Below, piece after piece: positions 34,401 through 46,400 of a stretch of 64,000 nt of DNA (its first letter is position 1; each line of letters starts with the position of its first letter). A model generated the notes under the pieces. It saw only the letters and a program-made list of their open reading frames with translations, searched no databases and was not told where the DNA came from. The position numbers and the translations under genes were made by a program. Source of the DNA: Callaeas wilsoni (Eukaryota > Chordata > Aves > Passeriformes > Callaeidae); contig VWPU01012283.1 of assembly GCA_013398955.1 (NCBI GenBank), positions 79,854 to 143,853 on the forward strand, given 5' to 3'.

Positions 34401-37400
34401 TTTCTTTTTGGACTGTTTTTCGCTTGCTTTTCATCCCAGACCCGCTCCCATCTCCGGACCTGCTCGGCGGGACCCTCTAAGGGGGATCGTCGGACCCTGC
34501 CTGGCCCGGCCCAGCTCAGGACTGCAGGTTTTACCTACAGAAAGAACTCTAAAATCCATAGTCCTGTTTTAGGGGACAGGGGAAGGGGTTTCAATATCCT
34601 TTTTTCCCGTGGCAGCGGGGGACTCTGTTTGTTCAATAAATAGTTTTTTTCACTTTCACTCGAGAAATTATTTCCTGAACCCGGGGGCGAGGTGCTGCCA
34701 GGGCCTGCTTGCCTGGCAGGCAGGAGAGAGAAAGAGAGAGAGATGCCCCTCTTGGGTTGTTTCCTCCTGGATTTGTGTCCAAACCGGCACAACTGCCCTG
34801 TGCACATTTTACCTTGAGCTGAAGAATCTCCCTCAAAGCTTGGACACCTCAGCCTCGTGCTCCTGGGTCGCTCTGTAAGGGCCATGACCTTTGAGACTGC
34901 CGACCCACCCCAGTTAGGGAGCTGTCCTGTGCTCTGCCCCAAACCAAACCCCAGATCCACTTCATAATAACCAACATCATCAAATGGGACATTCAAACTT
35001 AATTCATTCTCTTTTTATAGCTCTCAGTTATGGAAGCAATGGCCTTTCAGAGAGGGAATGGACAATTTAGGAAACTCTGGTTCAGAGACATGAGACACTG
35101 TTTCTGCAGAGTCTGGCATGCCGTGCACCGGAGGAATAATTATCTTATGGTAATAATTATACAGGGTTAGGGCATTGGATGTATGGTGTCATTAAGACAG
35201 GCTGCCCAGCTTGATTGTTTTAACATCTGCAGGGAAACACCGCAGCATGAATAGAGAAGGACCCATCAGAGGCATTATGTCTTAGAATGATTAGAAAAAC
35301 AACCATAAAAAATCCCACAAAACAAAACCACAGAGGATCTGAAATTGTCTTGAGGCATCCTGAGAGAGAGCCCATGTGTATTTACCTGAAGGCAGCAAAG
35401 ACAATTAGAGCTGTAATGAGCGAAGTCACTGATGCTGCATAGCCAGCGGTGTAGACACGCCAAAATGCAGAATAATAGGATTTCTGCGGGGAAAAGAGAC
35501 ACAGCCCAATGCAGGTGGCTCTGCAGGATGCATCCTGGGGTGCTCATTCCACTGGGACACATTTCCCTCTCTGGTCAGCCCCACAACCTCTGTGCTGTTT
35601 GCATGCTCGAGATCTGCTTCGGGATTTTCCCTCCACCACTAACAAAGGTTTTCTTCTGAGTCCTACTTAACCCTAGACAGGAGAGAAGTTTCACAGCCCA
35701 CAGGCTCATCTGACCCCTCTGAGCATGTTCAACGGGAAAATATTCACTTTGATATGTAACTACCTTTTCTCATGGCAGTACATAAAAACTCTGCAGCACT
35801 GAAACCTTCTGGTGGGAGATTTGTGAATCTGTCACTTTAGACCTAGGCCAGATTCAATAAGTATTGATTTTCATAAACAGCTATAGCTGAAAGAGAAATA
35901 AAACTCTCAATTTGCAGGTGAGGAAGCTGAAACATTGGTAAAGAGTTACATCATGTTGTGGAGGTAAGTTAAAGCCAAGAAAATCACCTCACAGTTCTTA
36001 ATTCTCTGGACAAGGAGTTCACTCCTTGCTGTATATTGTAGCACTGTAAATTCTTTATGATTCTTTTGTTTTCAATTTAGACCTATATCCTAAGAAATCC
36101 TAATCCTATGTCCTAAGAAAAATAAAGTTTCTTTACTTGGCTTTAACCATGCAAATTTTATTCTGATTCACTACAAGATCACCTAATTACTTAAAATCCC
36201 AAGAAACTAAATTCTCTGAACCCAGACAAATTTCCTCCTTATAAGCCCAGTGGACACTTTGTTCTCTAATTGATCCCAAATCTGTTTATCCAAAAGGCTG
36301 CAATTCTAGGCTGAGGCAACAGATTAGCAATTTTAAGTAGATCCATAAATAGATCTTGTAACCCTGGCATGATAGGAATCATCTTAGTGTTTCTGAAAGA
36401 GTCCTGATCTTTTACATAGTATTTTCAAAACACAGACAAAAATCAGAAAATGGGTTCTTCAACTGAGTAATGAAATATTTCAATTCACTTATCTCTTTTT
36501 GTAGGATGGATTAAAAAACAACACTTCATACAGAACACATCCTAAGTGCTCATTGCACATACAAAATACAGAGTGGTTCTCTTAGGATACAATTGGGATT
36601 TTTACTCACTTCCCTGTGTTTGCAGTGCAGCAGAGATTGCTGATCTTATCTTCCTTTCGTGGTCAAACCTTGTGGATTTGACTGGAAAACCGAACTAAAC
36701 ACAGCCAGAGCACAGAGAGCAGCTCTGTGCTGAAATCTGCTATCATATTGAAACATGAATATAGCTCCTTGCTTGATTTCAGCCTAGACCAGCCAGAAAC
36801 TATGCCTGGTGTAGCATAATCCAGGGACTGCTTGGAGAAAGCCACCTGGAGAGTGAGTTTAGCCCTGTGGGAGGGCTGCAGAACTGTGTTCCAGAATACG
36901 TGTCCTTTTATGAATCTTACATCCTTTCTGAACGGTTCAGATCATTTCCAGCATCTTTCTAGAAGGCTTTTAAGCAGCTAAGTTTTTTAAGCATTTATTT
37001 AAGCTTTTAAAGCTTTTATCTTTCTGGCTTCCCCAAAGTGCAAAGTACAAATATTCTTATTTATAGAAGGTTCATTGAGCTCCAGATATGAACTCCAGTA
37101 CAATGAGGAGGAATGTGGAAATTTAAATCATATCAAGATGTGGATGTGACAGAAATGCTGCTGGAGCTTAACTGAGCACCAATGATGATTATCAGATAGG
37201 AAAAATATTCATTTCCTGCTCCACTGAATACCTGAGATAAGGTGTGGAAATATTCAATGGCATCCAAGAGTTCCCTCCTAAGGATGTGTTGATCTCCAGG
37301 CTATAAAGTTAAGAAACATTTTTCTATGACTCAAAAAGGATCTATTAAAAAAAAAAAAAAAACAATAGGAGGGATCCAAAGGAATTTTCCCTGAAAAAAT

Positions 37401-40400
37401 CCCTGAGGACAGGTGGGCAGGGCTTCTCTGGGAGATGTGTGCATGATGAGGACTCACATCACCTCTGCCAGAGAACCAAAGTCTTTGGTAGTTCGGACAA
37501 GTGAACTGATCATGAGTTTAACACCGAGAGGAGACATTTGGATGGAGGGGAAAGTGCTGACTGCTGCTCACTTGCTTTATGTTAAGCCTAATTTGTTAAA
37601 AAAACTTTAAATATACCTAAAAGTTTTGAGTTTAGCACTGAAAATGGGTAATTACTGGGTCCTGACAGAGCTCAGATGTGTGGAGCATCCAGCTGCTCAG
37701 GAGAGGGTGCTCTGGAGATGTTCAGAAGCAGGAAATCAAACACCCACCTGATCCTCAGGTCCTCTGCTGGAACCTTCATCAAACCCACAGGCAATGGTGT
37801 ACGGTGGGAATGGCTCTGACCAATATTCCTCCTGTGTACAGTTCCTCTGAAGGAAACCTTCAAGTGTAAAACAAAGCAGAAAATTAATTAGGGGTGCTGG
37901 TGCGGGTTTCTTTAAGTTTTGATGATTAGCAACAATTTCCTATTACCCCTTTGATTTCTAAGTTAGGGACTTACAGGTTTAGTCATGTTCAGCAAAGTTA
38001 GCTCTAGAGTTACAATATTCTGTGTATTTATCCTTTAAAAAATGGAGGGGGATATTCCCAATCATTTCAAGATGACTGGTGGGACTGGTGCATTTCATAT
38101 GGAAAATCAACTCTGCAAACGAATCCTTCCATGGAGGAATCAAATTATACATTTACAACGTATTTGGGGATTTTGGGCAAAGCCCTGAGCCGCCTGTTCC
38201 AGGCTGGAAGCTCCACAAAAGTTTTGATCTTGGTCCTGCTCTGACTGGAGGATTGGATTGGATGACCTCAGGAGGTTCTTCCTAATATTAATTAATGTAC
38301 AGTTTTATAAATTAGTGATTCTATGATCTATTCCTTTACAAATTTAGCAGCACGGTGCACTCATCCATCGTATTTACATCACCAAAGGGATTAAACAATT
38401 CAGTAGAGCACAACACAAAACAGGAGTGTCAGTATTGACCCCAAGATGTGTGTCTGGATAATTACTGAATGCTGACTGACATAAGAGCATTGTAAATCAG
38501 GAAAATATGAAGGAATCCTCAACTACTGGAATTCATTTAAAATTTATAAAAGGAAAAAATTGGGATAAGAAGAATAGGGAAAAAATCTTGCCGTGGGTAC
38601 TGGTGAATTCTTCAAAAAATCGTGGGCAGGGAATTTTAACCACTTCCCCAAAAGTGGCTCTGGGCCAGCAGGTTAAGCCATCCCAATCTCTGGCACATCC
38701 TGTAAAAAAAAAAAGTGCCTCTAAATAGGGAAAAACACAGAGAACATCACACATTTGATCTTCCATAATGAGATCGTCTGTGGCTTTCCCACTCATTCAC
38801 ATGCAAGAAGAGCCACAGTGGGACGTGCAGCTCTGCAAATGAAGGAGTGGAATATTTTCCTTTTCTCCTTGAATGCATCCTTGCTCACACTCGGTATTCC
38901 AACTGAACCTTCCCTCTCCTTATCTCATGAGAGAATCTACCTGAAATTCAAGCAGACACAATCCGAAAGTCAAATCAATTGGAGCTCTTTTCTATTGTCA
39001 AAACAAAAGCCACCCAAATAAAAATATTGAATAATAATTATCACTTGAGATTTCTCATTACTCCTTTCTCATTACTTGACATTCCTCATTACAGAGTCTA
39101 GCTGAAATACATCAGACTTAAAATTCAGCCTTAACCTCTTTATTTCATGTTTAAAAATCCATCAATTTCATCTGGCTTAAAGGAAATAAGGGCTGAAGTA
39201 CCAGTCTTAGGCAATCAATGGCCTTTTTGCAACGGATTTCCAAAGGGATTAAATTCATCCCAGACTAGGAGAACATCTCTCAGCATGACAACAAATGACC
39301 ATCACTGGGAGCAGGTCTGACTGGTTGGAATTCGTGAGGTTGCCTAAAGCAGAGACTGCTGGCTGACGACACAGGGTGTGCTACTGGCTCTGAGTCCCCT
39401 AAAAAGGGTTTTCAGAAGTTTCAGTGAATCACAGCTTTGTCACAGCTGCCTCACGCTGAGACTTCAAGCTGTTGGCGAGTGGGCGTGGGGGCAGCACAGA
39501 AAAATTGCCGGCATGTAAATGTGCCTGAAACAATAAAAAAAAGCATCATGCTCTAACCAAAACTAATCTCTAGGCAGTCATAAGGTGGATATAAAGCAGG
39601 GGTTTGGTCTGGGAGGTGTTATTTTCTTTCATGATTGTTTTCCGCTGCCTCTCTGATGGATGACAAGGCAAATCCAAAGTTGTCAAGTTGAAATGTGGGA
39701 GCAATACTTGCCTGTAGCTGAGCAAAGTTTCTCTCTGGCTTTCAAAAGGGTAGTCCTGAGAATCTCCCACAGCATTATCCTCACATCACCCTCAGGAGGA
39801 TGAAGTTCCTGGTGTACCCAATTTTCCAGGGAAAATAGAGGCCCTGATTCATTAGCTGTAATTTTAATTGCCTCTAGTACGTCAGCTAATCTCAGCTATG
39901 TTCCCTTTGTGGTCAGCAGAAAGAGACAGTGACTTCCAGTGCTGACTCATCCCAAATACTGGCGGCTTCTTTCTGAGGACAGGATGATTCACACCCTGCA
40001 AATACCTGCCTCTCACTGGTGATTACGGCCTAAACTCGGCTGCTAATTGTCAAATTAATAAAGCCAGGTAATAGCAGTCCCACTTAGAGACGCAGTGGCC
40101 CACACACTTAGCAACTGAAGCGGTCCTCCTTAGAGGGACTGTAGCAGATTTGAGGAGCTGGGTCTAAAATCCTGTTTTATTTGGCAATGTGGAGTTAAAA
40201 ATCATATTTGTGTGACCTTGTGTAGGAACGGAACCTGTATGTCTCAAGTCTAAGATTTGGTTTATCTCCAGTGACTTCTGCGGTTTATATCAAAGAAACT
40301 CCTGAGTGCAGAGGCTGAAAGGGAGTTTTTCATGCAAAGGTTTTCAAGAGACTGGTGGTGTCCAAGTCACCTGAGACTCCATAAAGACAACTGCAGTTGT

Positions 40401-43400
40401 GTCTATGAAGGTTGACACCATAGATATTTCAGTCTTGTTCAGTAATTCAGGATTTTTTAGACAGCAGAGGAAAAAAAAGTGGGGTTTAGAATTTGATTAA
40501 TTTGACCTATTTTACACATCTGCTCCAAAATGAGAGGAATTTCATCCTGGGCTCTGCCGATGGCACTCACTGGACACTGCTCTGTACAAGAATAATGTGG
40601 AACTACTTTAGATTAAAAACTGCAACACGGACTGATTCCAGCACAGATCCTCTGTGACTGCTGAGGTTTAACTCTACGAACTGTGATCCCTCTGTTTGTC
40701 TCGCTGAGCTCCTGAAAACTGAAACACAAGCAGTGGACTTTCACCTGTCTTAGTCTAGTTTTGTCCTCCAGATAAAATATTTGGGATGAATTTTCAGATC
40801 TAATGGTTAATTTCAGAACATATTGAGAAAGGGTGTAAACACCAGAAGAGGTTTTCACTAAAGTCTTTCCATATCTAGAGAATAAAAGGTGGAAAGGGGA
40901 GCTTTGAGAAGCCCAAAGTTGACAAGATTGAAGATTTTTAAATAGTTCAGAGGAAATCTCAGGGATTTTTATTTCTTTTGCTACATAAAGGATTCTAAAA
41001 CCATGTAATCATTTTTGTGTTGAAGAAGAAGATTCCTGGAATGCCATCCTGTAATGCAGGTTAACAGATCATTTTTGAAAATGCCTAATTTATAGCAGAA
41101 CTTTTCTGGGGTGGGTTACTGTGTGTTCTAAGTGCAAAATGTGTCCAAGAGGTATTTTGGACTTCATTAAAGTGTATGTGAGGGAATAGCACCAAAATAA
41201 AATAGGAAACTGCAAGAGGAATATGAAACATTAGAGTGGCTGGAAATACTGCAGAATAATAGAAAAGACAAAGGAAATATTCTGGGGGTTAGACTCTGAT
41301 TTTCACCAGGCTGCTAAAGGCAAAATTCCAAGTGGTTCCAGTAATTCTATCCCAACCAAACACATGAGGGATTCTTTGTCTGTTACTCAATTATGGGCTC
41401 ATAATTCCTCTGCAGAAAACAAATATCTTAAAATTCATGGAACTGAACAATCTCACTGGGGTGGATTCAAATTTTTCTAAGCAAAGCTGACCAGAATAAA
41501 ATATGACTGAATTTCTGAAAGAGTTTGAGCATTTTGAAATTTCACGTTCAGTTATTTCTAAGCCTGTTTCCACAATTCCAAAACCCCAGGAGGGAACACC
41601 TTACACAGCATTCTAAATATATTTTACGGCTCATTTTAGTTTTCAAAATTCATATCTGAGCATGCAATAGACTTCTGAACACCACAACAATAAATCTTTA
41701 CAAGCAAACAAATAATGTCTAAAATCGTAAAAGTCTCGTATTTTGAAGAATTCAGGATTATTTTTTGGGGATTTTTCCCCTCAAAGAACATTTTCACCAG
41801 ATTGGAATGATTCCCAACGTGATGCAATCTCAGCAGGGTCTTCAGTGCCTTCTGAGGGAGTTTTCTTTGGAGTTTTGGATGTAAATAAAGAACACACCAA
41901 ACGCTTCAGTAATGTGAGAGAGTCCAAGCCAGGGAATGCCCATCAGGGCCATTACCTTTAAGATCAGGTGAGGCAGATTCGTTGTGTTCCGAGCAGAGAG
42001 CCTCCTCTTTGACCACCTGCTGGAATATTTTGCATTCTGGATGGATTCCCGTCACCTCGGCAAAAGACAGACAAAAAAAAAACACCCCAAGAAATTCCGT
42101 GATTATCAGAATGAGAAAATACAGTTTGTACCTCGTGGTTTATACTTGGAGGTCTAAGAATGTGAAAATTCCAGCTAAAGTTGAGGGGGTTTTTTGCAAA
42201 TAGAACATATAAATGGCAGGAGGAGTCTGCGATCCCAAATAATTATTAATTTGTATATATGTCTGGGTGTGCATTCCATATGGATTCTTCAGTGTACCAT
42301 AATAATCACCTCTTCTCCAGTCTGGACTTTTTTACCCCCTTTCTTTTGCAGTTATGTTTTCCACAAAACTTAAAAGAATTTCACAGTTTTTGGATTTTCA
42401 CATGTTTACCAGCTGCCCAAAACTGGATGAATCCACCAGCTATGGGATTATTCACATCAAGTTCTCCAAACTTAAATACAGCCTGACCACAGAAACATTT
42501 CTTCTCCATAAATCAAGTAAAAATAAATGAATTTATTTAAAGAATGGTAGTCTCGGCCATAGTTTAATCTGAATGATTGAAAAATTCTATGAATGTATTA
42601 TCTGAGGATGTTGCACACACTCAGACAGAGGAGCTGCTTCCATTTTAACAGCTGAAGAAATGAGAAAAAAATTAATGACTTGTTTTGGAAGCTTAGGGAA
42701 TTTATTTACCTTGCAGATTAATGTACCTACATTTAAACAGCTGATTGGATTTCTATCTATTCAGCAGTTGTTGAAAAGGGTCTAAATTCATCCTCTAAAT
42801 AGCTACAGATATTTAGTCTCATTTATTGCCATGTATTTTGCTTGGCCTCCACCTCCCACTCCAGAAAGTTTCATGTCCCCTGTAGTCCTGGATCATAACT
42901 CCTGTGATTGTGAAGATGTTCTTAATAACCTACACAATCCCAAAATGGTTTCTTCTGCAAAGGCAAATAAATTCTGAGAAAGAAACCACAATGTCAGTGT
43001 CTACACTTGATTTTGTTACCTCAGCTCCTTTTGTAGTCCTTGGGAATTTTAAGGATGTCTCAGTCACCCAGAAATGGTTGGTGGTGTTTGGGATGCTAAA
43101 AGGTGTCTCATCCCTCTGGTGTAGGCTCTGCATTAATTTCCTCAGCCCCGTGCAGAAGTCTCAAAATCAGTATTTGATGTCTCAAAAGCTTCTACACACC
43201 CATCTTTAGGAAACTGAATTAAACCCAGATTCAACTGAGTAAAGAAAGCCACTGAACTGTGTTCAGAGAACTGGATACTGGACCAAAGCCTCTCCTGGGA
43301 TATTTGGATCTTCAAGGCATAGGGACCCTTATATGGCATAGAAATTCTCTTTTTTTGTTTGCTTGCTTGCTTCTTTGCAAGCTATGCTATTCAAGACACA

Positions 43401-46400
43401 GCCAGGGGCTCAGTTAGCAGGGATTTTAATGGAAAATGTTAGACTGAAGACTTTCCAACATGTTTTTGAGGAAGACTGTAGGCGGTTTTAACCTCTAATG
43501 ACTTTGAAAAGTCAATGCAGATGTAAACATCACTTCTATATTGCCTTCTCAATCTCAGAAAAATGATTTATTGGCCTTCAAAATGTTTTCAGTGAGCAGA
43601 GCCACCAGGATTTCTTTTAGCCCCCGCAGAAATTTTGCTGGAAGTTATGCAGACTATTCCATCTTAGCAATAATATCTGCCAAGGGGCAAAAATTAGAGC
43701 ACAACTTTATCTTTAAAAACCTTTAAAAATTCTGCCTACATTTGGGTTTTAAAGTAGCATAGACAGACTTGTCTTAATTACGAGGCCCCAGAGATGGTTC
43801 ATCCATGCTAATATTAGAACAGAAAGAGGATTAGAGGCACTGTTGAAAAGAAAGTTAAGACATGGTGCTTTTTCATGCATTTTATTAGTCCAGTGGGTAA
43901 TTCAAAATACATTTTATAAATCAGCATGAGTGACTCTTAAAATAGTACTTTTTGCTCTTCAACTATAGTAACTCAATTCTGAAAAGAAATTTTTCAAGTA
44001 TCAATAGGATCCCTGCTCATCACTTTACGCTTAACCAGACATTTCACTTTGCAGTTTGCCCACATAACAAATGGATTATCTGAGTAGAAGTAACAAAATA
44101 ATTGCTCCATAAATCTCTCACTGTTTCAGTTCATAAAGGTGGATTCAGCTGGACAGGAAAAATACCATCCGTCTACTTTCTGGAATTCCTGGGTTCTGTT
44201 ACAGTGATAATTTTGTATTTGGAATATTCTTAGGCTTGATGTTTGAAAGTCATGGCAATTTGAGATGATGCTCTACCATTTTCACTGAGTCCTCTGCTGA
44301 AAGGTTTGAAAGCAACAGCCACTCATAACCCCAAATGAAAACAAACCATGAAATTTGAAATGTCTTAGGAAAAAAGCACTGAAGAGAGGTGGGTTAAATT
44401 AACTCCCACCTCATGCCAGAAAAGCTGGGAATCCTACAAACACACAGAATTAGTTCTGAAAAAATTTCAGAGGAGGAAGAGTTCTCTTTTCTCCAAAAGT
44501 CAGTCTGAGAGACACACGCAGCTGATCCAGGTGGAATGAGGGACACGGAGTGAGCGTGCCAGACTCCTGCTGCTCAAAGTAGGCTGCATCTCCTGCCTTC
44601 TCTCCTTTGGTAAACCCAAACCTGCTGAACCAGACCCTCAATCACCAATATTCATCAGAGTTGTTGGAAAAATGGAGGAGTTCTTAATTTACAATGGCTG
44701 GGGAAGCTCATATCCCACCCCTGGGGAAGATGTATTGCCTTGGTTTGTACACACAACAGAGCAATTGCCAAAACAGGTTCATGTAGTCCTGCCTCCTGCC
44801 TCTGGAAATGGTGATAAATCACCAGAAAACATGATTCGATGATCTCTTCTGGAAACCCTGATCAACTGGTAGTGATACTCAGAGCGTGGGGAGGCCCTGG
44901 CACAGGGTGCCCAGAGAAGCTGGGGCTGCCCCTGGATCCCTGGAAGTGTCCAAGGCCAGGCTGGATGGGGCTTGGAGCACCCTGGGATAGGGGAAGGTGT
45001 TGGGGTTGGAATGTGATGATCTTTTGGGTCCCTTCCAACCCAACCCAACCCATTCCATGGTTCTTTGATTCCCGTGGTGGTGCTGCAGTCGATCCCACGG
45101 ACACTCAGAGGCAGAGCAGTTAACCACTGGCTCACAGTTTGTTTCCTTCTAGGTTACTGCATTTGGGGTGGACAGGGCTGCAACCACAGGAGCCCAGACC
45201 TTTTGTTATGGGCCAGTGCAGATATTAAATATCACCGACACTTCAGTGTTTGAAAATCAACATCAGCCCTGTTTTGGATGTAACCTATGGACTATCCCAT
45301 AAGAAGCAAAAGCGAGGCTGGTGTTATTAATTTATAATCACGCAGCCTCACTCAAAGTAATCCCATTGTTGGACAGCAAAAAAACAAAAAATGACACATA
45401 TAAAAAAATCAGGAGTAGTGATGATACTTCAGTTCATTGGTTTTCCTCAGGCTTTAAGAAAAACAAAGACTTTAAACCATTGCATTGTTAAAGAAAAGCC
45501 TTGTGGGCAGAGCATTACTTGTGATTTGCTGTCTATGGCTTATTTTCTGTTATTAGTCTCACAATGCCTTGAGTGAAAAGTGTTTGCTCTAATCTGCCTA
45601 CAAGGGTTGGGTGATGAGGCTTTCTAGAAAGCAGGAGCTCTGCATTTGGTGCACGTGCATGTTCTGGCAATTTGGGAGGCATCTGCTGAAAAGATGGCTT
45701 TTGTAGGAAAAAGGTAGCTCCTGCTCACTATAAAAAAGGAAAATTTAGGAACCAAAGCAGAGCAGAGCTTTCTGAGGCAGGCATGTCCAGTCTGGCACAG
45801 TGTTCCCTGCCACAGCAAGAGGGACAAGAGGTTGATTTAAAGTGTTGTTCCTTGGATCAATATTTCCCAGTATCTCAGCAGTAAACTGGCCTGACTCTCA
45901 CTGGAAATCACAGTGGGGTGCCTTCAGTGAAAAATTTACACATGAAATTTAGAGGTTTCAGGAAGTGTTGTGGACGGTCCTCAAGGAATTGAGCTTTGCA
46001 TTCCTGAGCACCACAACAAAAAGACCTTTTTACTGCTTTGAATGTTATTGATCAGCCAAAATTCACAGGGGCGTTTTGAATCCTAGTCCTTCCACTAAAA
46101 CAATCTTGCCTGGAACACAGTGAACACTAAAAAATTACCTATGACAACCCTGAGCATGTTAAAAACCTGAGACAGATTTTGAGCTTGCACTTACTTTTAG
46201 ACTTCATTTTCTTCACATCTTGTAAGGTTATTGCACCAAAACCTTAAGTGGCTTATTCACTGAGAGTAAGTATAACATTATTTTCTATTTCCTCTGTTCC
46301 ATGATACTTTATTTATTTCCCCAAATCTGCACAGAAAAATCAAAGTAATGGCACTTTGGGCTTTGATTTACTTATGGTGGACAACAGGAGATTTAGCAAG

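Larger units (their letters stand above)
33297..35385 (-). other. GHRHR: GHRHR intron 5
   Basis: From GTAAAT to CATGGCAG. Contains a CR1 fragment (33730-34130) directly followed by an LTR (about 34145-34795), both on the plus strand. Confidence 0.85.

Noticed and set aside
34216..34996. Open frames of 89-153 codons
   Set aside because: They lie in the LTR and its flank and show no gag, pol or env similarity.
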